Of a stretch of DNA of 56,706 nt, positions 20,273-29,536 are shown in pieces; position 1 is the first letter of the stretch, and each line of letters opens with the position of its first letter. Below the pieces are notes generated by a model. That model was not told the DNA's origin. It saw only the letters and a list, made by a program, of their open reading frames with translations, and searched no databases. Source of the stretch: SAR202 cluster bacterium (lineage in GTDB: Bacteria; Chloroflexota; Dehalococcoidia; Lucifugimonadales; UBA2962). The translations under genes and the position numbers were made by a program. The DNA lies in assembly GCA_022447925.1 (NCBI GenBank), contig JAKUTS010000010.1, positions 19,985-76,690 on the forward strand, read 5' to 3'.

Positions 20273-21943
20273 CTATTCTAAAGAAATCATGTAAATGCAA
20301 TGGGACTGCCCACCATCAATTAATTCAAACTCAACGTTTTCAAATTTTGATGATATTAATTGATAATGTGCCTCTGAATCCTTTTGAGATAATTCCTTCC
20401 CATGATATAAAGTTACAAGCTCCACATCTCTATTCTCCTCAAAATCCAGTAAGTTACCAAGAACTTCGTCAATTGTCGATCCCGAGGTGATTAACTGGCC
20501 ATCTCTAATCCCAACAAACTCTCCAGCAACCACTTCAACACCTTGAAGCGTGGTGTTTTTATAAGCCGTAGATATCTCAGCGCTTATTACTTCTGTCATA
20601 GAATCCAGCATAAGTTTTTTATTTTTGAAAATGTCGTTTTCATTATCGAATGATAGGGCACAATTAATTCCCTGTTGGAATGTTTCAGTAGGAACAATTT
20701 CAACAAACTTGTTAGTCAATTTTGATGCTTGCTGTGCTGCAAGGATAATATTCTTATCGTTTGGCAAAACTATAACATTTTCACCCGGAGCCGACTCTAT
20801 TTGTAATAATATATCGTTCACACTAGGGCTATTATTTGGTCCGCCGTTTATTACCTGACTTGCTCCCAACTCACTAAAAATCTGTTTTATACCGATGCCG
20901 TCGACCACCGTAATCAATGATGTTATTTCAGTATGATTACTTTTGGAATGACCTCCGGCAAACTCTTCCTTCTGTGCATCCATGTCATCAACACTGTGTG
21001 ATTCGACTTTACCCAGGGTGTTAGCATATTGAAGCAATGGTTCCACGTCTTGAACATGGGCATGTATTTTAAGCATACTGGACTCATTTATAACAACCAC
21101 CGATTCCCCTATTTGACCGACTGACTTTTTTATTTGGTCAGTTTGCGTCACGTTATCAGATATTAAAACCTGAGCACAAAAACCATAATCTTGGCCAATA
21201 GATTGATTCAAAAAAATCTTACTTGGTAATGTAAAGGTCTTATAATCTTTCATTCCAGGCACGGGGATCTCAACATCTGTAACGGGCAGGCCGTTGATGC
21301 TTCGCCGTAATCCTTCAAAAATTATGTCTATCCCATAAGCACCTGCATCAACTACTTCAGCTTCTGCCAGTATAGGTAACATTTGTGGTGTGTTTTTCAC
21401 CGTTTCTTTTATTTGATTGCTTGTTTGATTAAAAAGAGACTCCAATGTGTCGCCATTTTTCAATGAGTCATTAGCTTGTTTAGAAATCTCAGCAATAACG
21501 GTAAGCATGGTACCCTCAGTTGGATTCCCAACTGCTGAATATGCACTCGTTTTCGCTTTTTCCATACAGATTGCCCATTCTTTAACACCTAATGACTGTT
21601 TGTCTCCTACTCCTTCTGATATGCCTTTGAAAAATTGTGACAATATTACGCCACTGTTACCTCTTGCCTCCATAAGTGATGACCTAGCCATTACACGAGA
21701 TATAACTTCTAATTCATCAGATCCAGAATTCAACGATTTTTTTATGGCATTTGACACAGCTTTCATTGTCATAGCCATATTAGTACCAGTATCTCCATCT
21801 GGCACCGGAAATACATTAAGGCTATTTACCAGCTCGATATGAGTATCAAGTAATTCATAGCCAGCAATGAACATACCCGCAATCGTTGAACCACTTATAT
21901 GCTGTGGCGGTCTATTAGAGGTTTTTAAAGATGAACTACTCAT
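20273..21943 (-). CDS. fakA: FakA-like fatty acid kinase (DAK2/DegV-associated)
   Basis: A 556-aa protein of the YloV/FakA family. The N-terminal DAK2 (DhaL) nucleotide-binding domain carries NVFPVPDGDTGTNM (43-56), whose aspartates bind Mg-ATP, and SLMEARGNSGVILSQFFKG. The middle domain has GYCAQV-type sequence (QDYGFCAQVLI), and the C-terminal DegV-like domain has VLPNDKNIILAAQQA. ATG start. It is divergent from rpmB, a conserved neighbour of this family in many genomes. It makes acyl-phosphate on FakB. Confidence 0.92.
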   Translation of the reverse strand: MSSSSLKTSNRPPQHISGSTIAGMFIAGYELLDTHIELVNSLNVFPVPDGDTGTNMAMTMKAVSNAIKKSLNSGSDELEVISRVMARSSLMEARGNSGVILSQFFKGISEGVGDKQSLGVKEWAICMEKAKTSAYSAVGNPTEGTMLTVIAEISKQANDSLKNGDTLESLFNQTSNQIKETVKNTPQMLPILAEAEVVDAGAYGIDIIFEGLRRSINGLPVTDVEIPVPGMKDYKTFTLPSKIFLNQSIGQDYGFCAQVLISDNVTQTDQIKKSVGQIGESVVVINESSMLKIHAHVQDVEPLLQYANTLGKVESHSVDDMDAQKEEFAGGHSKSNHTEITSLITVVDGIGIKQIFSELGASQVINGGPNNSPSVNDILLQIESAPGENVIVLPNDKNIILAAQQASKLTNKFVEIVPTETFQQGINCALSFDNENDIFKNKKLMLDSMTEVISAEISTAYKNTTLQGVEVVAGEFVGIRDGQLITSGSTIDEVLGNLLDFEENRDVELVTLYHGKELSQKDSEAHYQLISSKFENVEFELIDGGQSHCIYMISLE

Positions 21944-22067
21944 TGATCACTGTCTTTCCCTATGATATGTTATTTATGTAAGACATGGTTAATATGTAAT
22001 ATCATGTATTTTTTACCAAATACTTCTAATTAAATCCATGTTACTCCCCTATTAAAAAAGGCAAATA

Positions 22068-22265
22068 ATGGCTAGATGTGAAAATTGCAGTAGATCGCGA
22101 ATGGCAGGCAACAATGTCAGCCATTCCAAGCGACGCACAAAAAGGCGTTGGTCTTTGAATGTGCAGAAAGCTACCCTTGACGTTAATGGCACTAGGACGC
22201 AAGTTAATTTGTGTACTAGATGTATGCGCACCAGTCAAAAAACAAAATTAAGTATTCAAAAGTAA
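22068..22265 (+). CDS. rpmB: 50S ribosomal protein L28
   Basis: A 65-aa basic protein matching L28: MARCENCSRSRMAGNNVSHS, then KRRTKRRWSLN. The zinc-ribbon form is shown by Cys4/Cys7 and Cys49/Cys52. ATG start with AAAGG 6 nt upstream. Divergent from fakA; the 124-bp gap must hold both promoters but no clear consensus pair is seen. Confidence 0.95.
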   Translation: MARCENCSRSRMAGNNVSHSKRRTKRRWSLNVQKATLDVNGTRTQVNLCTRCMRTSQKTKLSIQK

Positions 22266-22375
22266 GTATTAACTAAGTTAAGCTTTAACACCAACATCTT
22301 TGGCAAATCACCATTAATACTGGTAGATATCTCTGTGAGACAATATCAACTTTTATATGCAATTTTTAATTTATT

Positions 22376-23221
22376 ATGTTTAAACTCAAACATGTCGTGC
22401 TCACAGGAGCCACGTCGGGAATTGGAATAGAGACTGCTAGATTACTGTTATCTGAGGGGGCCAATGTAATTGGAATAGGCTCTTCAGCAAAATCTTGTGC
22501 CAAAGCAGCTAAAAAGCTGGCCAATTTAAACGGAACTATAAAATTCATTGAATGTGATCTTTCAGATCAAAAATCAATCCGTAATCTAGTCAAGTTAATC
22601 AACAGTCAGTTCACCAAAGTTGATTGTCTGATTAACAATGCGGGTGCGATATACTTAAAATTCCAACCAGATAAAATTGGAATTGAGAAAACGTTTTCTG
22701 TAAATTACCTAGGTCATTATTTGCTAACCAGATTGTTATTGGTAAATTTAATGGCCGCAGATGAAGCTGTAATCGTGAACGTGTCATCGGTAGCTTACAA
22801 AAGAGGTTGCCTAAATCTCAACGAGCTTCGATCAACCAACTTAACCGCCACTGAGTCATATACACGAAGTAAGTTGGCTCAGGTTTTATTCACCCAAACT
22901 TTAGCAAAAGAACTGGAGGGTTCCTCTGTTTCAGTAAACTGCTTACATCCTGGCTTAATCGGAACAAACTTGCTAAGCAAAAACGGCATAATAGGTTCAA
23001 TATTAACCTACGCACATAAATTAGTAGGCCGCTCCGCAAAACATGGAGCAAGACACGTTATGCATAATGTAAGACTATTGGGAAACAATAACAGTAACGG
23101 CAAATATTATTCTATTTCTAAGCCCGAAAAGTTGTTGCCCCATGCATTAGATGTTCAAAAAGCAGAGGAACTTTGGAAACTAAGCTCAGAACTTTGTAAT
23201 TTGCCGGTAGAAATAGTCTAG
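22376..23221 (+). CDS. Short-chain dehydrogenase/reductase (retinol-dehydrogenase-like)
   Basis: A 281-aa classical SDR: cofactor motif TGATSGIG near residue 11, NNAG, a catalytic Ser in VSSVAYKRG and YTRSK (Tyr-x3-Lys). Overall it resembles the retinol dehydrogenase/WW-domain oxidoreductase type, in which substrates are hydrophobic alcohols; the substrate is unknown. No D at the end of beta-2 (GIGSSAKSC), so NADP is more likely than NAD. ATG start at 22376. The 3' end converges with aconitase (16 bp). 22266-22375 shows no clear promoter. Confidence 0.85.
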   Translation: MFKLKHVVLTGATSGIGIETARLLLSEGANVIGIGSSAKSCAKAAKKLANLNGTIKFIECDLSDQKSIRNLVKLINSQFTKVDCLINNAGAIYLKFQPDKIGIEKTFSVNYLGHYLLTRLLLVNLMAADEAVIVNVSSVAYKRGCLNLNELRSTNLTATESYTRSKLAQVLFTQTLAKELEGSSVSVNCLHPGLIGTNLLSKNGIIGSILTYAHKLVGRSAKHGARHVMHNVRLLGNNNSNGKYYSISKPEKLLPHALDVQKAEELWKLSSELCNLPVEIV

Positions 23222-23237
23222 TTACAGAATTGTTACG

Positions 23238-25517
23238 TTAATTCGACTGGTGTAGAACGTTTAGAGCTGAGCCTGCTTTTATCCAACCTATCTGTCCCGA
23301 GCTAAGCGAGTGGTTTAACTGCAAAACATTGGTTGTCCCATCTTTATGATGAAGTATGCATTTAACAGTCTCTCCAGCCTCTAATTTATCTAAATCGAGT
23401 AAACTAATCTTATCTGTTTCCTGAACCAGTTCATAATGTTGAGGATCCGAGAAAACCAAAGGTAATATACCCTGTTTTTTTAAATTAGATTCGTGAATCC
23501 TCGCAAATCCTCTAGCTATGATTGCTGCTCCCCCAAGAAGTCGGGGCGACAAAGCAGCATGTTCTCTACTACTACCTTCGCCATAATTGTAATCGCCTAC
23601 TACAACCCAACGACTTCCTTTATTCTTATAATATTGAGCAACCTTTGAAATGCTTATTCCTGATTCACCTGTCAATTGATTCATTGTCGTACCAGCCTCA
23701 CCAGTGAATGCATTTATTGCACCCATAAACATATTTTCACTAAATTTTTCCAAATGACCTCGATATCTCAACCATGTTCCAGCAGGAGATATATGGTCAG
23801 TCGTAGTTTTACCTTGGGTTTTAACTAACAATGGAATTTCTTGATAATCATTGCCATCCCATTTTTCCCAAGGAGTAAGCACTTGCAATCTATCACTTTC
23901 TGGGTTTACCGAAATTTCTATTTCTGTTCCGTTTTCAGGTGGAGCAATATAGTATTCCTTTCCACCAGTAAAATCAGATGGAGGAACCTCGGGCGCAGGC
24001 TTTGGAGGCTGCAATTTAAACTCAATACCGTCTGTACCTATAAGCGTATCTGTTAATGGGTTAAAGCTTAATCTTCCAGCAATAGACAATGCCACAACAA
24101 TTTCCGGGCTAGCTATAAAATTCATAGTTTCTGATCTACCGTCATTGCGGCGAGGGAAATTCCGATTATATGAAGTTACGATAGTATTTGGCACACCATC
24201 CAGTACTTCTTCTCTTCTCCACTGTCCTATGCAAGGGCCACATGCATTTGCCAATGTTACTGAATCGATCTCCTGTAAAGTTGCCAACTGCCCATCTCTT
24301 TCAATTGTAGCCCTAACCTGTTCTGAGCCAGGAGTTACCATCAAAGACGCTGCTGACTTAAGTCCATGCTCTGTGGCCTGTTGAGCTACATCAGCAACCC
24401 GACTCATATCTTCATACGATGAATTGGTGCAACTTCCGATTAGAGCAGTGTCTATTTTCTCAACAAATCCATTTTTATCGTCATTAACTTCATTAATCAA
24501 CTGAGATATTGGTCTGACTCGATCTGGAGAATGAGGCCCAGCGACGTGTGGCTCTAATTTCGACAAATCGATTTCTACTACATGATCAAAGAACGCCTCG
24601 GGGTTTTCTTCAGTCTCCTTGTCTGGTCTGAGTAAATCCTGATTAGAGTCAGCAAGTTTAGCCAATTCAGAGCGACCAGTGGACTTAAGATATTTTGACA
24701 TTCGGTCATCATAAGGAAATACAGAAGTCGTAGCTCCTAATTCTGCTCCCATATTGGTAATGGTTGCTTTGCCTGTACAACTAATAGATTTGGTTCCTTC
24801 ACCAAAATATTCTATGATTGAATTAGTTCCACCAGACACGGTCAACGCACCAGCTAAATATACGATCACGTCTTTAGGAGCAGTCCATCCACTCATTTCT
24901 CCAGTCAGCTTCACGCCTATATGTTTAGGCGCTAGCAACTCCCATGGTAGACCCGCCATAACTTCAACGGCATCTGCCCCCCCAACTCCTACAGCACATG
25001 CTCCCAAACCACCAGCATTGGGTGTATGTGAGTCAGTTCCTATCATCAAAGCTCCAGGAAAAGCGTAATTCTCCAACACTACTTGGTGAATTATTCCTGC
25101 ACCCGGACCCCAAAATCCAACTCCAAATTTTGCTGACGCATTCTTTAGAAAATCATATACTTCTTCATTTTCCTGTTTGGATTGTAGTAAATCAGACCCA
25201 CCTTCAACACGAGCTTGAATTAAATGATCGCAATGAACAGTTGTAGGAACAGCAACGCTTTCTTTGAGCGTTTGCATAAAATTGAGCATTACAGTTTGAC
25301 CCAAAACATCTTGTAAAGCTACGCGATCAGGACGCAAGAGCAGATAACTGTCTCCAGCCTTTAAATCAGATGTGCTTGGATCGTCTAAGTGAGAAAACAG
25401 AATTTTGTCGGCTAAAGTTAGTGGTTTATTATGTTTTCTTCTGACTTCGGTGAGATTAGCCCGCATTTTTGAGTAGCAGGACTCTACAAATTGAGGTGTT
25501 GAATCTGTCTGAACCAT
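23238..25517 (-). CDS. acnA: Aconitate hydratase (mitochondrial-type)
   Basis: A 759-aa aconitase. The three [4Fe-4S] ligands are visible: Cys363 in GSCTNS, and Cys426 and Cys429 in NACGPCIGQW. TDSHTPNAGGLG (161-172) and a C-terminal swivel domain with GDYNYGEGSSREHAALSPR are also present. The length and the DSHTPN/GPGAGIIHQ pattern fit the eukaryotic-mitochondrial/Bacteroidetes-like form rather than E. coli AcnA. It isomerises citrate to isocitrate. ATG start with AGGT-type SD. The ferredoxin gene lies 80 bp upstream, same strand. Confidence 0.95.
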   Translation of the reverse strand: MVQTDSTPQFVESCYSKMRANLTEVRRKHNKPLTLADKILFSHLDDPSTSDLKAGDSYLLLRPDRVALQDVLGQTVMLNFMQTLKESVAVPTTVHCDHLIQARVEGGSDLLQSKQENEEVYDFLKNASAKFGVGFWGPGAGIIHQVVLENYAFPGALMIGTDSHTPNAGGLGACAVGVGGADAVEVMAGLPWELLAPKHIGVKLTGEMSGWTAPKDVIVYLAGALTVSGGTNSIIEYFGEGTKSISCTGKATITNMGAELGATTSVFPYDDRMSKYLKSTGRSELAKLADSNQDLLRPDKETEENPEAFFDHVVEIDLSKLEPHVAGPHSPDRVRPISQLINEVNDDKNGFVEKIDTALIGSCTNSSYEDMSRVADVAQQATEHGLKSAASLMVTPGSEQVRATIERDGQLATLQEIDSVTLANACGPCIGQWRREEVLDGVPNTIVTSYNRNFPRRNDGRSETMNFIASPEIVVALSIAGRLSFNPLTDTLIGTDGIEFKLQPPKPAPEVPPSDFTGGKEYYIAPPENGTEIEISVNPESDRLQVLTPWEKWDGNDYQEIPLLVKTQGKTTTDHISPAGTWLRYRGHLEKFSENMFMGAINAFTGEAGTTMNQLTGESGISISKVAQYYKNKGSRWVVVGDYNYGEGSSREHAALSPRLLGGAAIIARGFARIHESNLKKQGILPLVFSDPQHYELVQETDKISLLDLDKLEAGETVKCILHHKDGTTNVLQLNHSLSSGQIGWIKAGSALNVLHQSN

Positions 25518-25597
25518 GAATTACCTTTCAGTTTCTTAAAATTTATAGCTTGCAATTCCGTAATTGAAATTACAAAAAAACAGAGATCTATGTGTTA

Positions 25598-25858
25598 TTA
25601 AGAGTCTCTGCTTTGACCGAAATATGTGTAATTAAGTTCAGTAAATTTCTCCCAATTATCTCCTTCTGGAACATCTTCCTCAGCAAATATCGCCATTACT
25701 GGACATACTGGCTCGCATGCTGCGCAGTCAATACATTCTTCGGGATTTATTAAAAGCATTTTGTGTTCTTCAGCTTCGTATATACAGTCTACCGGGCACA
25801 CATCCACACAGGCTCTATCCAAGACGTCTACACAAGGCTCTCCGATGATATATGTCAT
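25598..25858 (-). CDS. fdxA: Seven-iron ferredoxin (FdxA type)
   Basis: An 86-aa ferredoxin with Cys9, Cys17, Cys21, Cys25 and Cys42, Cys45, Cys48, Cys52. The first motif lacks the second Cys of a normal CxxCxxC (CVDVLDRACVDVCPVDC), which is the mark of a [3Fe-4S] plus [4Fe-4S] protein as in mycobacterial FdxA. It acts as a low-potential electron carrier, a possible partner of 2-oxoacid oxidoreductases or P450s. ATG start. A -10 TATAAT lies 37 nt upstream. Confidence 0.93.
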   Translation of the reverse strand: MTYIIGEPCVDVLDRACVDVCPVDCIYEAEEHKMLLINPEECIDCAACEPVCPVMAIFAEEDVPEGDNWEKFTELNYTYFGQSRDS

Positions 25859-25894
25859 TCGAGTTCTTAACTCCTAAAAAAAAGTGGTGTTTTG

Positions 25895-25900
25895 ATTATA
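25895..25900 (-). promoter_or_regulatory. -10 element of fdxA
   Basis: Perfect TATAAT on the minus strand (25900-25895), 37 nt from the fdxA ATG. No good -35 is found at 16-18 bp. On the plus strand of the same 173-bp gap, TTGACA (25954-25959) may serve the SDR gene, but its -10 (TTAACT, 17 bp) is weak. Confidence 0.45.
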
Positions 25901-26031
25901 ACTTGACTAATTCCCGAAATCGATATTAATCAAGCTATTAGAGTGAAATCAAGTTGACAATTCGGCATATAAATATTTAACTGGAATAAAAGCTATGTCA
26001 GTATAAAGTCAACAAAAATTGGAGAGGGAAT

Positions 26032-26760
26032 ATGTCAATGTTGGAAAACAAAGTATGTATCATCACAGGAGGTGCTACGGGAATCGGTAAAGGAATCGCT
26101 ACTATGTATGCGAAAAACGGCGCCAACTTAGTACTAGCAGCACGCAGAGAAAACCTATTGGAAGAGGCTGCTAGTGAATTAAGGCAATATGGAACAAAAA
26201 TAGATTTTGTTTCGACAGATGTTACTAAAGAACAAGATGTTAAAAACTTATTTTCTAAAACTTTAACTGAATTTGGACAGCTAGATATATTGGTTAATAA
26301 TTCCGGTGTCGCTGCAGGAGGACCGGTAGAAGATATCGAGTTAGAAACATGGCTCAATGTTATAAACGTTAATTTAACTGGTGTATTCCTTTGCACAAGA
26401 GAAGCAATGAGAATTATGAAAAAACAGAAACAAGGTCGCATAATAAATATAGGTAGTATTTCTGCTCAAATGCCTCGTATGAATTCAGCACCTTACACTT
26501 CCTCCAAACACGGATTGGTTGGTTTAACAAAATCAACAGCTCTTGAAGGTCGTGAATACGGTATCTCAGCTGGATGCCTCCATCCAGGCAATACTGAATC
26601 CGAGCTTCTTTTATCAGGTATTGGACAAAACAAAGAACCTATGATGTCCGTAAACGAAATCGCATCTGCTGCTTTAACTATGGCTGCTTTACCACCAAAC
26701 GCAAACATGCTTGAAGCTATCGTGCTTCCAGTGGAGCAAAAATACGTTGGCAGAGGGTAA
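26032..26760 (+). CDS. Short-chain dehydrogenase/reductase
   Basis: A 242-aa classical SDR: TGGATGIGKGIA (cofactor), NNSG, IGSISAQ with the catalytic Ser, YTSSKHG (Tyr-x3-Lys) and the SDR tail LHPGNTESEL. AARRENL at the end of beta-2 suggests NADP(H). Substrate unknown; closest in look to FabG-like/oxidoreductase SDRs. ATG start with GGAGAGGG upstream. Its stop lies 3 bp from the convergent lipoprotein gene. Confidence 0.87.
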   Translation: MSMLENKVCIITGGATGIGKGIATMYAKNGANLVLAARRENLLEEAASELRQYGTKIDFVSTDVTKEQDVKNLFSKTLTEFGQLDILVNNSGVAAGGPVEDIELETWLNVINVNLTGVFLCTREAMRIMKKQKQGRIINIGSISAQMPRMNSAPYTSSKHGLVGLTKSTALEGREYGISAGCLHPGNTESELLLSGIGQNKEPMMSVNEIASAALTMAALPPNANMLEAIVLPVEQKYVGRG

Positions 26761-26763
26761 TGT

Positions 26764-28221
26764 TTATTCGGCTTTTACGGCTACAATTTGCCAGGTAATA
26801 TCGTCATTGGCCTCCACAGAAACTCCAATTTGTCCTGGATCCATTTTAACGGTTTCGTACGTGTAAACCCCATTCGATAAAGGCCTGGAGAAGATGCCTC
26901 GTTTTCCATCATTGTCCGTTATAAAAACATCGAGTGGTCCGCCAGAGGAGGCTACAACTAAGATATACGATTGGTCAGCATCAAACGTTGAAATCGTCTG
27001 GCTGCCTGAAGACTCAAATGAAGCGATAATATCTCGACCAGAAGAAAGTTCTGTGAATCCTGGAAGTGTACCTGATACTTCTGAGTTCGAAGAAGATCCA
27101 TTAGTTGGAGTGGGGTCTTGGAGTTTTACATAAACTTCAGGGTCATCACTATTTCCACGATCAGCAAAGTTTTCACCCTCGCAAACTAGCGGATTTCTAG
27201 CACGATCATCCGCAGTTATTACAAAATCTGACTTTGATACATCGGCAATTTTCTGGTATTCGCCAAATAACTCATCGGTCATAAACTCAAAAATTGAGTG
27301 TAGCTGGACTGTAGCCTTACATCCTGGAGACCTGGCTCCTCGACCTTGCCGCGAATCGGCAGAGTTGCAACCAGAAGGAATGCCAGCCCCATCTAAATGT
27401 CTCTTAACTATAATTTCAGCTAGCCCATACCCAATGAGATCACCAGCTTTAACGCGATATCCTTCGATGGCGGGCCTAGAGGTTCCCATCATCATCTGCT
27501 GACCGCTAGTTGGAGGAACTTTCTTGATGATTTCATCAAGTGGATTAACATGCATATGAGTGATCCATATGTTTGGAGCATTATCCGGGCGTATATATAT
27601 GTTCCAGTCGCGATAATCAGCGGGAGGCTCTTTCCCAGTTTGTTCTCGATACTCAATTTTCCAGTCATCTGAATAACCACCTGTAGGTTCCGATAAGTAA
27701 AGAACAACGCCATCAACAGGTGAATAAATAGGCTGTGTGAACCGAGTACCAAAGTAGTCGATTGGAATGAAGTAATGCTTCATTGAACAGCACACCTCAA
27801 AGGAATCCGAGAAATCGTGACCGGCGGATGAACGGAACTTAGACACGTAGGCAATATCGCTAATATTTACGTGTGAAGCTGTGATGAATTTAGGAAGTTT
27901 AACGGCTGCCCATGATTCTAAGTCTTTGGCCAATCCACCTAGTCCAAATTCAATATTAGCTTTATCATCAATGACTGTAGATTCAACTGTAGGTTCAATA
28001 GGTTCAGGTGTAGGATCCTCTGTTAATGTATCAGTCACAGTTACGGTCGGCACGACTGTTGATGTTGCTGGTAAAGGTGTAGCAGTATTTACAATCTCAG
28101 TTACCTCTTTAACCTCACTTACTTCGTCAGTAGCATCAATATTTGTTGTACTAACTCCACATGCCAAAAGCAACGTCAAACCTGAAGTTAAGATAAGCAA
28201 TTGTATGAATTTATTTAGCAT
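26764..28221 (-). CDS. Lipoprotein with M23-like metallopeptidase fold
   Basis: A 485-aa secreted lipoprotein: signal peptide with lipobox LLLAC (Cys21), a Thr/Glu/Pro-rich linker to about residue 85, a globular region and a C-terminal beta domain after ~385. The middle shows features of a LytM/M23 endopeptidase: SAGHDFSD (133-138), SPVDGVVLYL (167-176), the HxH of ITHMHV (His222, His224) and VKAGDLIGYG. Metal ligation and peptidoglycan cleavage are not certain, and several Cys (144, 145, 285, 301) hint at disulfides. Peptidoglycan activity would be odd in wall-less relatives. ATG start. Confidence 0.6.
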   Translation of the reverse strand: MLNKFIQLLILTSGLTLLLACGVSTTNIDATDEVSEVKEVTEIVNTATPLPATSTVVPTVTVTDTLTEDPTPEPIEPTVESTVIDDKANIEFGLGGLAKDLESWAAVKLPKFITASHVNISDIAYVSKFRSSAGHDFSDSFEVCCSMKHYFIPIDYFGTRFTQPIYSPVDGVVLYLSEPTGGYSDDWKIEYREQTGKEPPADYRDWNIYIRPDNAPNIWITHMHVNPLDEIIKKVPPTSGQQMMMGTSRPAIEGYRVKAGDLIGYGLAEIIVKRHLDGAGIPSGCNSADSRQGRGARSPGCKATVQLHSIFEFMTDELFGEYQKIADVSKSDFVITADDRARNPLVCEGENFADRGNSDDPEVYVKLQDPTPTNGSSSNSEVSGTLPGFTELSSGRDIIASFESSGSQTISTFDADQSYILVVASSGGPLDVFITDNDGKRGIFSRPLSNGVYTYETVKMDPGQIGVSVEANDDITWQIVAVKAE

Positions 28222-28276
28222 AATAAAAAGTCAGCAAACATTATACCCCAGCATATTAACGAGGAATTTTTAGAGG

Positions 28277-28795
28277 TTATAGCTTTAACAACCGCTGTTG
28301 TTTCATAAAAACTTCTTTTAACCGTAAAGCTTTAGGTGCGTTGCGTTCTCGAAAGGTTACTCTAAGATCTTTACCTTTGAATCTGACAAATATTAAAGTG
28401 GTATGAGGGCGCACTCTAAGCAAGCTATTTATTATTAAATATAGGCCGGCACCCATAGCAATAGCACCAATGATAAACAAAATTGTGTTGAAAATCCGAA
28501 CTAGTTGTGTGGTATTGCTATCAGTAATGAAAAAATAATCCAATAAAAACTGTATCAAAGATAGCCCGATCCCTATGCCAAGTGCTTTCATCCCTAACCA
28601 AATCCTATTTTCTTGTCCTCCGTCAATTTGCCGAACACCATCCACGAGGCCGATTTCTATCGAATTTTTAGGTGTTCCATTTTTGAAATCAGTAAACAGT
28701 CTTTGGTTAGTTAGAATAACAGCATCATCCTCATACACAACTTCTTCACCGTTTAATAAACTAATATTTGAATTTGTCGATATATAATCATCCAT
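28277..28795 (-). CDS. Membrane protein, PH-like N-terminus, unknown function
   Basis: A 172-aa protein. Residues ~10-50 (GEEVVYEDDAVILTNQRLF) look like the start of a bacterial PH/YdbT-like domain (eexxiyxdxxxvlTnxRl). Two membrane helices follow at about 68-90 and 100-122, then a basic C-terminal tail. No catalytic motif. It precedes the lipoprotein by 55 bp. Function not predicted. Confidence 0.6.
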   Translation of the reverse strand: MDDYISTNSNISLLNGEEVVYEDDAVILTNQRLFTDFKNGTPKNSIEIGLVDGVRQIDGGQENRIWLGMKALGIGIGLSLIQFLLDYFFITDSNTTQLVRIFNTILFIIGAIAMGAGLYLIINSLLRVRPHTTLIFVRFKGKDLRVTFRERNAPKALRLKEVFMKQQRLLKL

Positions 28796-28828
28796 AATTT
28801 TTAATTTACCGCATATACTATTCTTACA

Positions 28829-28845
28829 TGTTTAAATTTTAAACA
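28829..28845. promoter_or_regulatory. 17-bp palindrome in the divergent cmk region
   Basis: TGTTTAAA T TTTAAACA (28829-28845) is a perfect 8-bp inverted repeat around one central base. It lies 34 bp upstream of the divergent membrane-protein ATG and 28 bp before cmk, so it could be an operator for either gene. AT-rich composition makes chance more likely. Confidence 0.35.
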
Positions 28846-28872
28846 AAATCGATATCTAACGTTGACTAAATC

Positions 28873-29529
28873 ATGAAAATAACAATTGACGGACCTGTAG
28901 CATCTGGGAAAACTGCCGTAGGTCGCGCTTTAGCTAGAAGAATACCAGCTAGATTCTTAGATACTGGCATGATGTATAGAGCTATAACTTGGGCAAGTAT
29001 CCAACAACAAATTAACTTTGATAATCAAGATGCTTTAGCTGAATTGACGAAAACACTGAATATTGAAGTCATCTTGGAAGATGGAGAACAGATTTTAAAA
29101 GTAGACGGAACAGACATAACAGACGAACTCAGGGATCCAGATGTGGAGTTAAACGTTTCAAAGATAAGTCAAGTTGGATCAGTTAGACATGAATTGGTAA
29201 GTCAACAAAGAGCTATAGCATCTACAGGAGATATTGTTATGGTTGGGCGAGACATAGGTACAGTAGTGATACCGGAAGCCGACTTAAAAATATACCTAGA
29301 TGCTTCAATACAAATCAGAGCCAAACGCAGACATGACGAAATGCGTCGCAAAGGACATCGAATCGATCTTGAAAACTTGGTTGAAGAAATTAAAACTCGA
29401 GATAATATGGATTCCAACCGAAAGGACTCCCCTCTAATGTCTGCAAAAGATGCTGTTATCATAAACACTGATAGGCTTAGGATTGATCAGGTCGTAAATT
29501 TAATATTGGAATCAATACAAAAGAGCTAG
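28873..29529 (+). CDS. cmk: Cytidylate kinase
   Basis: A 218-aa CMP/dCMP kinase. P-loop GPVASGKT (7-14), DTGMMYRAITW (the CMP-binding start), GRDIGTVV with the conserved Arg-Asp, and KRRHDE plus NRKDSPL in the lid. It makes CDP for nucleotide and CDP-lipid synthesis. ATG start. It heads the cmk-plsC-SIS chain and overlaps no gene upstream. Confidence 0.95.
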   Translation: MKITIDGPVASGKTAVGRALARRIPARFLDTGMMYRAITWASIQQQINFDNQDALAELTKTLNIEVILEDGEQILKVDGTDITDELRDPDVELNVSKISQVGSVRHELVSQQRAIASTGDIVMVGRDIGTVVIPEADLKIYLDASIQIRAKRRHDEMRRKGHRIDLENLVEEIKTRDNMDSNRKDSPLMSAKDAVIINTDRLRIDQVVNLILESIQKS

Positions 29530-29536
29530 TTTCTAT

